From positions 62,001-126,000 of the forward strand of contig NZ_BDBE01000036.1 of the NCBI RefSeq assembly GCF_001612825.1: DNA of 64,000 bases, read 5' to 3'. The translations under genes and the position numbers were made by a program. Position 1 is the stretch's first letter; each line of letters starts with the position of its first letter. Of the stretch, positions 1 to 8,519 are shown in pieces. A model generated the notes under the pieces. The model saw only the letters and a program-made list of their open reading frames with translations, searched no databases and was not told where the DNA came from. The stretch is from Nocardia caishijiensis NBRC 108228. Lineage in GTDB: Bacteria > Actinomycetota > Actinomycetes > Mycobacteriales > Mycobacteriaceae.

Positions 1-895
1 CGAGCGTGTGAAGGACTTCGACGTCCCCGCCCGAGTCGCCGCGGCCGACGACGAGTCGGCCCTGGTCGCGGCCTTCGCCGGAGTCGACGTGGTGATCAGT
101 ACCCTGCCCGATTACACCGGCACCGGCGAGGGCGTGCTGCGCGCCGCCGTCACCGCGGGGGCGAGCTATGTGGACGTCGCGGGCGAACAGCTGTTCGTGC
201 GCAAGGTGTTCGACGAATACGGGCCCCTGGCCGAGGCCGCCGGGGTCACGCTGGCCCCGGCGATCACCGAAGCCGGGGTGTTCGGTGATCTGCTCGCCCA
301 CCTCGGCGCGCGGCGGCTCGGCGGTGCCGACGAGATCGTGCTCAGCCACGTCGCCGCACCCGGCGGGGAGGGTTCGCGCGGCAGTATGCGCACCGTGCTG
401 CGCAACCTGGACGTCTTCGCCAGCGGCGGTCTGTCCTGGTCGGACGGCGAATTCCACACCGGCCCCCAACCGCGCCGCGACACCCTGCTCCTGCCCGGCG
501 CCACCGATCCCATCGTGGTGCGGAAGTTTCCGCAGCCCTCGGTGGTGACGATCCCTCGGCACACCGCGGTCGGTGCGGTGGAGGGCGTGCTGGCGAAGGA
601 GATCTTCGATGTGGTCGGCACCGTCACCGAGGCGGACGTGGCACGCGCACCCGAACAACCGTCCGCTCCTGCCGCGTACTCGATGGTTGTCGACATCCAT
701 CGCGATGGAAAAACCCTGCGCGGCATCGGTACCGGTCCCGACGCCTACCGCAACAGCGCCCAACTCGCGGTCCTCGCCGCGATCCGGATCGGCGCGGGTG
801 CGCAACCGGGCGCGCACGCACCGGCCGAGCTGTTCGATCCGATCGAATTCCTCGACGCGTTGGGCGAATTCGGGATGACCTGGACGCTGCGGTGA
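1..895 (+). CDS. Saccharopine dehydrogenase-like NAD(P)-binding protein, 5'-truncated by window edge
   Basis: The reading frame is open to the left edge, so the gene starts outside the window; the GTG at 8 is only the first possible start inside it. The visible 295 residues begin just after where the dinucleotide-binding glycine loop of this family would lie. The stretch VDVVISTLPDYTG, followed by YVDVAGEQLFVRKV and APAITEAGVFGD, is typical of the saccharopine dehydrogenase/trans-acting enoyl reductase fold. That family includes lysine catabolic enzymes and mycobacterial membrane-associated reductases of lipid synthesis, and the substrate cannot be told here. Its stop overlaps the GTG start of the following lipoprotein gene by four bases, suggesting coupled translation. 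Confidence 0.7.
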   Translation, partial: ERVKDFDVPARVAAADDESALVAAFAGVDVVISTLPDYTGTGEGVLRAAVTAGASYVDVAGEQLFVRKVFDEYGPLAEAAGVTLAPAITEAGVFGDLLAHLGARRLGGADEIVLSHVAAPGGEGSRGSMRTVLRNLDVFASGGLSWSDGEFHTGPQPRRDTLLLPGATDPIVVRKFPQPSVVTIPRHTAVGAVEGVLAKEIFDVVGTVTEADVARAPEQPSAPAAYSMVVDIHRDGKTLRGIGTGPDAYRNSAQLAVLAAIRIGAGAQPGAHAPAELFDPIEFLDALGEFGMTWTLR

Positions 896-1596
896 TCGCC
901 CGCTTCGTCCTCGCCGTGCTGGCCGCAGTCCTGCTCACGGGCTGCGGTACGGCCGAGAGGAACCCGGCGCCCGAGATCGACGTGGTTGTCACGCTGGGTG
1001 ATTCGCTCACCGAGGGATACCTGGCAAGCCAAGGGCAGCGATACCCCGACCAGCTGGGACGCGCGCTCGCCCCGGTCAGGGTCGTCGAAGCGGGTAGCAA
1101 TGGCAACCGCTTGCTCACCGACTCCCCCCGATTCGGTGACAGCGCGCTGGCCCGCTTCGATCGTGACGTTCTCGGCCTTCCGGGTGTCGACGCGGTCGTC
1201 GTGCTCATCGGGACCAACGACATCGGGCTCGCGGGCGATGTCGGGCCGGACGGCGTCCGAACCGCGCCGGTCACCGCCGAGCAGCTCGTCGAGGGCTATC
1301 GCGCCCTGATCGACCGGGCGCACGCGGCGAAGGTGCGCGTCATCGGCGCGACCCTGCCGCCGTTCGGCGGTTCGCCGTACGACGCGCCACACCGCGAACA
1401 GCTCAGAACCCAGGTGAACGATTGGATTCGCACAGGCGGTGGCTTCGACGCGGTGGTTGACCTGGACCGCGCACTCGCCGCCCCGACCGATACCACCCGG
1501 CTGGCCGAGCGGTTCGACAGCGGAGACCATCTGCACCCCAACGATTCCGGCCACCAGGAGATGGCGGCGGTGATAGCCGAGGCGGACGTGTTGTGA
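892..1596 (+). CDS. SGNH/GDSL-family lipoprotein hydrolase
   Basis: A 234-residue protein with a lipoprotein signal: a hydrophobic stretch ends in the lipobox LLTGC, so the mature protein should be lipid-anchored on the outer face of the membrane. SGNH blocks are clear: GDSLTEGY (block I, nucleophile serine), GTNDIG (block III, oxyanion asparagine) and DHLHPNDSGH (block V, catalytic Asp and His). This matches TesA-like esterases/lysophospholipases acting on ester substrates. The GTG start overlaps the end of the upstream gene. The exact substrate is unknown. Confidence 0.85.
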   Translation: MIARFVLAVLAAVLLTGCGTAERNPAPEIDVVVTLGDSLTEGYLASQGQRYPDQLGRALAPVRVVEAGSNGNRLLTDSPRFGDSALARFDRDVLGLPGVDAVVVLIGTNDIGLAGDVGPDGVRTAPVTAEQLVEGYRALIDRAHAAKVRVIGATLPPFGGSPYDAPHREQLRTQVNDWIRTGGGFDAVVDLDRALAAPTDTTRLAERFDSGDHLHPNDSGHQEMAAVIAEADVL

Positions 1597-1737
1597 TGAT
1601 CGATGCCGCACGCCGGTCCTCACCTGCGTCGCAGCGGACCATCGGGACAACAGACGGTGAACCCTGACCGCTCGGGTGGCAGGCGGAGCGAGGGCTCGAT
1701 ATGCTCGGCCCGATATCGAAACGGGCTGCCTTGCTGC

Positions 1738-3213
1738 ATGTTTGGCTCGAGGATTGGTGGTTGGGGGCCGGTGGTCACTGCGGAGGTCGGGTCGGCGACA
1801 TACACGACGGGGGATCGCCCGACGGCGGGACCGGCGGGATATGCGGTGATCGGCGCCGGTGTGGTGCTCGTGGTCGTCGCTGTGCTCACCGCGCTGTTCG
1901 CACCGTCGGACATCGGGTATCCGGTGCTGGCCGCAGCGCTGGTCACCGCCCTGATCGCCGCCCCGGCGGTATTCGTGGCGCTGCGCCAGAGTGCCAAGGC
2001 CGACCACTGCGCCGCGGCCGCGCGGCGCGCCGAACAACAGTTGGCCGCCACCGTCGCCGAGGCGACGCAGCGTATCGCGAAGGCCGAGGAACACAGCTCC
2101 GCCTACGCCTGGGAAGCGCAGGAGAACTCACGTCGCGGCGCCGCCGCCCTCGCGGCCTTCGCCGGTGCCGCCAGCCGGATCCAGGCCATGACCACCAGCA
2201 TGCTCGCCGAACTGCGCGAGATGGAACACCGGCACGCCGACCCGCGCGTGCTCACCGACCTGCTCCACATCGATCACCGCACCGCCCAGACCGGCCGCCT
2301 CGCCGACAGCATCGCGGTGCTCAGCGGCGCCCGCACGGGACGACGCTGGGCCAAACCCATCGCGATGGAATCGATTCTGCGCGGTGCCATGGGACGCGTG
2401 GCCGGTTATCAGCGCGTGCGGCTGCGCGCCGTCGCCGAGGTGGGCATCGCCGGGCACGCCGCCGAAGGCGTCATGCACGCGCTGGCCGAACTGCTCGACA
2501 ACGCCTGCAACTTCTCCCCGCCCACCACCGAGGTGCACGTGTACGCGGCGGAAGTGCCTGCGGGCGTGGTCATCACGATCGAGGACAGCGGCCTGGTGAT
2601 GAGCGAATCGGCGCTGCGTCGCGCCGAGGCCGCCGTGAGCGGACGCGACCACAAGGGCAAGGGCGCCGACCTGGCCGCGCTGTCGGGCACCCGACTCGGG
2701 CTCGCGGTGGTCGGAAACCTCGCGCGCAAACACGATCTCACCGTCTCGTACCGGCCGTCGGCGATCGGCGGCACAGCGGTGGTCGTCGTCGTCCCGCGCG
2801 AACTCACCGCCCGTGCCGAACGCCGGGGCCGCGACACGGGCCGCCACGCCGCCCAGCGGGCCGACACCGGCGGCATGCAGCTCACCAACCTCGGGCAGTT
2901 CGACGCACCGACCCCGCGCCCCGCACCGCACACCGAGAACGGTGACCTGGGCTGGGCCGACGCCATTGCCCGGCAGGTCTCCCCGCCCGCCACAGAGGCC
3001 GCCGCCGGGCCCGCGCAGGCCACCCCCGTGCTGCCCAAACGCCGTCGCGGCAGCACGCTCGCGCAGGTCCACCCCGAGGGTCTCACCCAGCCCGCGCCGA
3101 CCCAGGCGACACCGGCCAGGCCGTCGGCGCTCGGCGCCTTCCAACGTGCCGCCCGTACCGAGCCGCGCACGGGCAGCGCCGCCTCTGCCCCAGACCCCCA
3201 GGAGGACCGATGA
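1738..3213 (+). CDS. cvnA: Conservon sensor kinase-like ATPase (CvnA type)
   Basis: About 491 residues with two N-terminal membrane helices (roughly residues 33-80), a long helical linker, a DHp-like helix containing LLHIDHRTAQ, and a GHKL ATPase domain (N box ELLDNACNFSPP, then a GLAVVG segment). The C-terminal ~130 residues are Pro/Ala-rich and probably disordered. In Streptomyces conservons the CvnA protein is a kinase-like membrane protein working with roadblock, DUF742 and GTPase partners, and the next genes here are exactly those. The frame extends upstream to 1603. I chose ATG 1738, but GTG 1771 is also possible because neither has a convincing ribosome site. The stop overlaps the next start as ATGA. 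Confidence 0.82.
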   Translation: MFGSRIGGWGPVVTAEVGSATYTTGDRPTAGPAGYAVIGAGVVLVVVAVLTALFAPSDIGYPVLAAALVTALIAAPAVFVALRQSAKADHCAAAARRAEQQLAATVAEATQRIAKAEEHSSAYAWEAQENSRRGAAALAAFAGAASRIQAMTTSMLAELREMEHRHADPRVLTDLLHIDHRTAQTGRLADSIAVLSGARTGRRWAKPIAMESILRGAMGRVAGYQRVRLRAVAEVGIAGHAAEGVMHALAELLDNACNFSPPTTEVHVYAAEVPAGVVITIEDSGLVMSESALRRAEAAVSGRDHKGKGADLAALSGTRLGLAVVGNLARKHDLTVSYRPSAIGGTAVVVVVPRELTARAERRGRDTGRHAAQRADTGGMQLTNLGQFDAPTPRPAPHTENGDLGWADAIARQVSPPATEAAAGPAQATPVLPKRRRGSTLAQVHPEGLTQPAPTQATPARPSALGAFQRAARTEPRTGSAASAPDPQEDR

Positions 3214-3620
3214 CCACCACCGCCGCGACCGATCTCGGCTGGTTGCTCGAGAAGCTGATCGCCCGCACCCCCCGCGCCAGGCACGCCCTGCTGCTCTCGG
3301 GCGACGGCCTCAAGATCTGCCACACCCCGGAACTCGACACCGATCGCGCCGACCAGCTCGCCGCGATCGCCGCCGGTTTCCAGAGTCTCGCGCACGGGGC
3401 CTCCGTCGAATTCGGTGACGGGCGAGGCGGAGTCCGCCAGTCGATGACCGAGTTCTACGGCGGCATCCTGTTCGTGGTGGAGGCCGGACTCGGCGCGCAC
3501 CTGGCGGTGATCGCCGCCGAGGACGCCGACGCGGGCCTGGTCGGACACACGATGCACGAACTGGTCGAGCAACTCGGCGAACACCTGGCCGCCCAGCCCC
3601 GCCGAGGTACCCCGCGATGA
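3210..3620 (+). CDS. cvnB: Roadblock/LC7 domain protein (CvnB type)
   Basis: A 136-residue single roadblock/LC7 (MglB-like) domain. It starts DLGWLLEKLIARTPRARHAL, has the internal strand ALLLSGDGLKI, and ends with a helix rich in hydrophobic residues. Roadblock proteins bind small GTPases as dimers; in conservons this one is expected to bind the GTPase encoded two genes downstream. It overlaps both neighbours by ATGA junctions and so is translationally coupled into the conservon operon. Confidence 0.9.
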   Translation: MTTTAATDLGWLLEKLIARTPRARHALLLSGDGLKICHTPELDTDRADQLAAIAAGFQSLAHGASVEFGDGRGGVRQSMTEFYGGILFVVEAGLGAHLAVIAAEDADAGLVGHTMHELVEQLGEHLAAQPRRGTPR

Positions 3621-3955
3621 TCGGGCGCGACGACGATCCCGACCGGTTCTACACCCTCACCGGCGGCCGGGTGCCCGCCGACGACGACTTCGACCTGGTC
3701 ACGCTCGTGGTCAGCGAATCGGGGCCGAACGCGGGCATGACCTCCGAACAGGTCGCCATCCTCGAGCTGTGCGCGGCGCCGACCGCCGTGGTCGAGCTCG
3801 CGGCCGAACTGCGGCTGCCGGTGGGTGTGGCCACCGTTGTGCTGTCGGATCTGCTCGCCGCGGGCAAGATCACCATCAGGCCACCGCTGTCGGCGGCGAT
3901 GAATCTGGATCTTTCCACCCTCGAGAAGGTGCTCGTTGGACTTCGCAGGCTCTGA
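3617..3955 (+). CDS. cvnC: DUF742 protein (CvnC type)
   Basis: A 112-residue DUF742 protein. Hallmarks are the N-terminal DRFYTLTGGR segment, a central SEQVAILELC helix and a winged-helix-like stretch ending in EKVLVGLRRL. DUF742 proteins accompany roadblock and GTPase proteins in actinobacterial conservons; their molecular role is not settled, although the fold suggests a helix-turn-helix. The start overlaps the roadblock gene by ATGA and the end overlaps the GTPase gene by about 20 bases. Confidence 0.9.
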   Translation: MIGRDDDPDRFYTLTGGRVPADDDFDLVTLVVSESGPNAGMTSEQVAILELCAAPTAVVELAAELRLPVGVATVVLSDLLAAGKITIRPPLSAAMNLDLSTLEKVLVGLRRL

Positions 3956-4550
3956 AGACGTACCCGAGCGGGCACGCACGCCGCTGCACAGCACGGCGCG
4001 GCACGGGTTGAAAATCGTCATCATCGGCGGATTCGGTGTCGGCAAAACGACATTGGTGCGTTCGGTGAGCGAGATCCGTCCCCTCGACACCGAGGCGACG
4101 ATGACGGACGTGAGCGTCGGCGTCGACGACGCCAGCGGAGTACCGGGCAAGTCCACCACCACCGTCGCCTTCGACTTCGGCCGCATCAGCATCGACGACG
4201 AACACGTGCTGTATCTGTTCGGAGCGCCTGGGCAGCAACGGTTCTGGTTCCTGTGGGACCGGCTGTTCGCCGGTGCGCTCGGCGCGATCGTGCTGGTCGA
4301 TCAGCGCCGCATCGCCGACTCTTGGTACGCCATCGACCGCCTCGAGCACCAGGGCACCCCGTTCGTGGTCGCCTGCAACGACTTCGGTGAATCACACGCG
4401 CCCGACGCTGTTCGCGACGCGCTCGATCTCGATCCGGCGGTCCCGCTGCTGATGTGTGACGCGCGCTCACGCGAATCGAGCAAACAGGTCCTCATCGCCC
4501 TGATCGAGCACCTGTATTCTGTTGTCCCACAGGGGGAGACCGTCTCATGA
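3936..4550 (+). CDS. cvnD: Conservon small GTPase (CvnD type)
   Basis: A 204-residue ATP/GTP-binding protein of the conservon GTPase group. The Walker A loop GGFGVGKTTLV lies near residue 32, a switch-type FGAPGQQRFWF follows, and ACNDF stands where NKxD is usual, a common variation in this family. It is predicted to be the nucleotide switch controlled by the kinase-like and roadblock partners upstream. The start used is a TTG overlapping the DUF742 gene; a later start would still keep the P-loop. The stop overlaps the P450 start as ATGA. Confidence 0.88.
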   Translation: MDFAGSEDVPERARTPLHSTARHGLKIVIIGGFGVGKTTLVRSVSEIRPLDTEATMTDVSVGVDDASGVPGKSTTTVAFDFGRISIDDEHVLYLFGAPGQQRFWFLWDRLFAGALGAIVLVDQRRIADSWYAIDRLEHQGTPFVVACNDFGESHAPDAVRDALDLDPAVPLLMCDARSRESSKQVLIALIEHLYSVVPQGETVS

Positions 4551-5800
4551 GCACACCAGTCGGCGCCTGCCCGGTCACCGGTGCCGTCCCGCTGAGCGGC
4601 CCGGAGTTCCATATCGAACCGCACGAGGTCTACCGGCGGATGCGCCGCGAACACGGTCCGGTCGTCGCGGTGGAACTGCCCGGCGGGTTTCCGGCCTGGC
4701 TGGTGATCGGCTACCGCGAACTGCACCAGGTGACCAGCGATCCGGTGCTGTTCCCGCGTGATGTGTCGCTGTGGAACCAGTGGGGGCGGGTGCCGGAGGA
4801 CTGGCCGCTGCTGCCGATGATCGGGCGGCCCATGCCGTCGATCTACTTCACCGCCGGTGCCGAGCACCGCCGCCACCTGGCCATGGTCGAACCCGCCCTC
4901 GACGCGGTCGACCACTTCGAATTGCGCCGTGCCTGTGAGGAACTCGCCGACCAGCTGGTCGACCGGTTCTGTGGGCGCGGCACCGCCGACCTGATCGCCG
5001 AATTCGCCGAACCGCTGCCCGTGCTCGCGCTCGGGCGCATCCTCGGCCTGCCCGACGCCGACGCCGCCGACCTGGCCCTGACCATGAAGACCCTCGCCGA
5101 CGGCGGCGCCGACGCCCAGGCCGGACACCTGCGTTTCGCCGAGCACATGGCCCGCCTCGTCGCCGCCAAGAAGGCGCGCCCCGGCGGCGACCTCACCTCG
5201 TTGATGCTGGCCGATCCCGAGCCGTTCACCGACGAGGAGTACATGAACGACCTGATGGCGATCGCCGCCGCGGGTCACCTCACCACCGCCGACTGGCTCG
5301 GCAGTTCGATGCGGCTGATGCTCACCGACGAACGGTTCGCCGCCGCGCTCGGTGGCGGCAGGCGCAGCGTCGGCCAGGCCATGAACGAGGTGCTCTGGGA
5401 AGAGGGGCCGACCTCCATCCTGGCCGGTCGCTGGGCCGCCCGCGATACGCGCCTTGGCGATCGCACCATCCGCGCCGGGGACATGCTGCTGCTCGGCTTG
5501 GCCGCTGCGAATCTCGATCCGCATGTGCGCCAGTCGTTCTCCGACGGCGACACCGTGCCGACCGGCAACAACGCGCACTTCGCGTTCAGCTACGGCGAAT
5601 ACCGCTGCCCGTACCCGGCGCAGCAGATCGCCGAGATCATCGCGCGAACCGGGATCGAGGTGCTGCTCGACCGGCTCCCCGATGTCGACCTGGCGGTTCC
5701 GGCCGCCCAGCTCACCCGGCGACCTTCGGCTTTCCTTCGGGGCATGCAAGCACTGCCCGTTCGTTTCACCCCTGTTCGACCCGTCGGAGGTTTCTCGTGA
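4547..5800 (+). CDS. Cytochrome P450 of conservon, CYP157-like, lacking the ExxR arginine
   Basis: A 417-residue P450-like protein. The heme-thiolate loop is present but unusual (FSYGEYRCPYPAQ, with the cysteine kept), and an I-helix AAGHLTT is visible. In the K-helix, where P450s carry ExxR, the sequence is NEVLWEEGP, so tryptophan replaces the arginine. Loss of ExxR is the known hallmark of the Streptomyces CYP157 family, which sits in conservons next to CYP154 members, as here. The substrate is unknown, and it may be catalytically weak or have a structural role. ATGA and GTGA overlaps link it to both neighbours. Confidence 0.87.
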   Translation: MSTPVGACPVTGAVPLSGPEFHIEPHEVYRRMRREHGPVVAVELPGGFPAWLVIGYRELHQVTSDPVLFPRDVSLWNQWGRVPEDWPLLPMIGRPMPSIYFTAGAEHRRHLAMVEPALDAVDHFELRRACEELADQLVDRFCGRGTADLIAEFAEPLPVLALGRILGLPDADAADLALTMKTLADGGADAQAGHLRFAEHMARLVAAKKARPGGDLTSLMLADPEPFTDEEYMNDLMAIAAAGHLTTADWLGSSMRLMLTDERFAAALGGGRRSVGQAMNEVLWEEGPTSILAGRWAARDTRLGDRTIRAGDMLLLGLAAANLDPHVRQSFSDGDTVPTGNNAHFAFSYGEYRCPYPAQQIAEIIARTGIEVLLDRLPDVDLAVPAAQLTRRPSAFLRGMQALPVRFTPVRPVGGFS

Positions 5801-7017
5801 GTTCGCAATGCCCTATCGCCATCGACCCCATGGTCGGTGATCTCGCGGGGGAGACCGCCCGACTACGTGACGCGGGTCCGATCACACGGATCGACCTGAT
5901 GGGGGTGACCGTGTGGACCGTCACCGACCACGCGCTGGCCCGTCAGCTCACCACCGACACCCGCCTGGTCAAGGACATCAATGCCTGGAAACTGTTCGCC
6001 GACGGCGTGGTCGGCAACCAGTGGCCGCTGATCGGGATGGTCGACGTCGACCGGTCGATGTTCAGTGTCGACGGCGCCGAACACCGCAGGCTGCGGCTCA
6101 AGACCGCGCAGGCGCTCGCCCCGCGCCGCCTCGAGGAACTGCGCCCGAGAATCGAAGCGCTCACCGCCGAGCTCCTCGACGACCTCGCCGCGGCGGGCGC
6201 CGACGGCACCCCGGTGGATCTCAAGCAGGTGTTCGCCTACCCGCTGCCCATGCGTGTGGTCGGTGACCTGATGGGCGTCGCCCGCGAGGACCACGCCCAG
6301 CTGCTCGACTGGTACAAGAAGTTCTTCTCGGTGGTGACCCCGCAGGACGAGCGCCTGCGCGTGATCGGCGAGCTCGACGTGTACTTCACCGACCAGGTGC
6401 GCAAGAAGATCGCCGACCCTGGTGACGATCTCACCTCGGCGTTCGTCGTGGCCGACGAGGGTGGCGAGGCGCTCACCGAGGAGGAGGCGATCGGCAATAT
6501 CAAGGCCCTCGTCGCCGCCGGGCACGAGACCACCGTGAGCCTCATCGTCAACACTGTGCGCGCGCTGCTCAACGAACCGGATCAGCTGGCGAAAGTCCTT
6601 GCCGGGGAGGTCGACTGGAAGCAGGTCATCGAGGAGTCGTTGCGCTGGGACGGGCCCGTCTCGCACCTGCTGATGCGCTTCGCCACCGAGGACATCACCG
6701 TGGGCGACACCGTGATCGAGAAGGGTGAGGGTGTGGTGATGTCCTACCGCGCCGTCGGCCGTGACCTCGCGGTGCACGGTGAGACCGCCGACGAGTTCGA
6801 CGTGACCCGCTCCACGGCCAACCGCCACCTTGCCTTCGGCTACGGCCCGCACATCTGCCCCGGTGCCGCACTGTCGCGGCTGGAGGCCGCGATCGCGCTG
6901 CCCGCGCTGTTCGCCCGCTTCCCGAACCTGCGCCTGGCCGTGCCCGACAGCGAGCTCGGCAACCTGCCGGTGCTGACCCAGAACGATCTGGCCGCGTTGC
7001 CGATCACCCTGAACTGA
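5797..7017 (+). CDS. Cytochrome P450, CYP154-like
   Basis: A 406-residue P450 with standard elements: I-helix AAGHETT, K-helix EESLRWDGP with ExxR intact, and heme loop HLAFGYGPHICPGAAL. It is the last gene of the conservon operon, with a GTG start overlapping the previous P450 stop. Pairing a canonical P450 with an ExxR-less one matches the CYP157/CYP154 pairs of Streptomyces conservons. It presumably hydroxylates a small hydrophobic substrate with electrons from ferredoxin partners encoded elsewhere. The substrate cannot be inferred. Confidence 0.9.
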   Translation: MSSQCPIAIDPMVGDLAGETARLRDAGPITRIDLMGVTVWTVTDHALARQLTTDTRLVKDINAWKLFADGVVGNQWPLIGMVDVDRSMFSVDGAEHRRLRLKTAQALAPRRLEELRPRIEALTAELLDDLAAAGADGTPVDLKQVFAYPLPMRVVGDLMGVAREDHAQLLDWYKKFFSVVTPQDERLRVIGELDVYFTDQVRKKIADPGDDLTSAFVVADEGGEALTEEEAIGNIKALVAAGHETTVSLIVNTVRALLNEPDQLAKVLAGEVDWKQVIEESLRWDGPVSHLLMRFATEDITVGDTVIEKGEGVVMSYRAVGRDLAVHGETADEFDVTRSTANRHLAFGYGPHICPGAALSRLEAAIALPALFARFPNLRLAVPDSELGNLPVLTQNDLAALPITLN

Positions 7018-7068
7018 CCGGCGTCGCGTCGCGCCCGGTGGATCGTTTCACCGGGCGCGACGCATCGG

Positions 7069-8214
7069 TCACAGACCCAGGTCGCGGCCGATCAGTTCCT
7101 TCATGATCTCGTTGGAACCGGCCCAGATCTTGGTGACCCTGGCGTCCATCCAGGCCCGCGCCACCCGGTATTCGCGCATGTAGCCGTAGCCGCCGTGCAG
7201 CTGCACGCAGGCGTCGAGCACCTCGTTCTGCACCTGGGCCGACCACCACTTGGCCTTGGCGGCATCGACGGCCGACAGCTCACCGGCGGTGTGCGCGGCG
7301 AGGGCCTGGTCGACGAAGGCTTGGGTGACCTCCACCTTGGTGACCAGCTCGGCGAACAGGAATTTGTTGTACTGGAAGCTGCCGATCTGCTGCCCGAACG
7401 CCTTGCGTTCCTTGGCGTATGCGAGCGTCTCGTCCAGGATCGCCGCCGCGTGGGCGATATTGGAGGCGGCGGCGCCGATGCGTTCCTGGGGCAGCATCTG
7501 CATCATCGTGATGAAACCGCGGTCGAGTTCGCCGAGGCGGTTGTTGTCGGGCACGCGCACGTTGTCGAAGAACAGCTCGGCGGTGTCGGATTCGGGCTGA
7601 CCGACCTTGTCGAGTTTGCGGCCACGGGTGAAACCGTCCATGCCGTTCTCGACGACGAACAGGGTGATGCCCTTGGCCTTCTTCTCCGGGCTGGTCCGGG
7701 CGGCCACGATCACCAGGTCGGCGTTGAAACCGTTGGTGATGAACGTCTTCGAGCCGTTGATGATCCAGTCGTCGCCGTCGCGCACGGCGGTGGTCTTGAG
7801 CGCGGCCAGGTCGGAACCGCCCGACGGTTCGGTCATGCCGATCGCGGTGATGAGCTCGCCCGTGCAGAACTTCGGCAGCCAGCGCTGCTTCTGCTCGTCG
7901 GTGGTCAGTTCGACCAGGTAGGGGGCGCACACGTCGAAGTGGATGCCGAACGACGACGAGATCGCCGCACCGGCCTTGGCCAGTTCCTCGCCGAGGATGG
8001 CGTTGAACCGGTAGTCACCGGCGTCGCTACCGCCGAATTCCTCCGGAACACCCAGCCCGAGATATCCCAATTCGCCTGCGGCCAACCAGGTTTCCCGGTC
8101 GATCGCACGCTGTTCGATGAACTTCTCGGCTTTCGGCTCGATCGACCGCTTGACGAATTCGGCCACCGAGGCGCGGAAGGCCTCATGGTCCTCGGTGTAG
8201 AGGGTGCGCTTCAT
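7069..8214 (-). CDS. Acyl-CoA dehydrogenase
   Basis: A 381-residue acyl-CoA dehydrogenase of the usual length. Family signatures are present: ITAIGMTEPSGGSDLA (FAD/substrate-binding signature), LHGGYGYMREY near the C-terminus, and WAGSNEIMKELIGRDLGL at the end. It should use FAD to introduce an alpha-beta double bond into an acyl-CoA, passing electrons to ETF. The genome context gives no hint of chain length. It converges on the P450 operon, with about 50 bases between stops. Confidence 0.93.
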   Translation of the reverse strand: MKRTLYTEDHEAFRASVAEFVKRSIEPKAEKFIEQRAIDRETWLAAGELGYLGLGVPEEFGGSDAGDYRFNAILGEELAKAGAAISSSFGIHFDVCAPYLVELTTDEQKQRWLPKFCTGELITAIGMTEPSGGSDLAALKTTAVRDGDDWIINGSKTFITNGFNADLVIVAARTSPEKKAKGITLFVVENGMDGFTRGRKLDKVGQPESDTAELFFDNVRVPDNNRLGELDRGFITMMQMLPQERIGAAASNIAHAAAILDETLAYAKERKAFGQQIGSFQYNKFLFAELVTKVEVTQAFVDQALAAHTAGELSAVDAAKAKWWSAQVQNEVLDACVQLHGGYGYMREYRVARAWMDARVTKIWAGSNEIMKELIGRDLGL

Positions 8215-8280
8215 TCCTACAGTGTACGAATGGCGCGTGCGGCGATGTCAACGCGAACGAGCAGTCTTGTCCTTCGACAC

Positions 8281-8313
8281 GAAAAAGCTCCCCGGCCGGT
8301 GGGCCGGGGAGCT
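8281..8313 (-). terminator. Rho-independent terminator of tRNA-Glu
   Basis: A 12-bp perfect stem (8286-8297 pairing with 8302-8313) closes a four-base loop, and on the minus strand it is followed by a run of T. It lies just 3' of the tRNA-Glu gene, which it should terminate. Confidence 0.85.
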
Positions 8314-8319
8314 CATCTG

Positions 8320-8392
8320 TAGCCCCGACGGGATTCGAACCCGCGCTACCGCCTTGAGAGGGCGGCGTCCTAGGCCGCTAGACGACGGGGCC
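8320..8392 (-). tRNA. tRNA-Glu (anticodon CUC)
   Basis: A 73-base cloverleaf on the minus strand. The seven-base acceptor stem starts GGCCCCG and pairs with CGGGGCU (one G-U pair), and the discriminator is A. The anticodon stem CCGCC/GGCGG closes the loop CUCUCAA with anticodon CUC, and the T arm carries GGTTCGAATCC. CCA is not encoded. A strong terminator follows directly. It reads glutamate GAG codons, which are abundant in this GC-rich genome. Confidence 0.96.
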
Positions 8393-8519
8393 AGAACCAC
8401 AGCTCACCTCGGTGAACCGCGCGGGTCATACGATAGCCCACGACCGGGCGATCGACCAAAACGGGGTGCGGGAAGCCGTCCATCGCGGGCGGGCGACGAT
8501 CGGAGCAGTGCCAGCTCTG

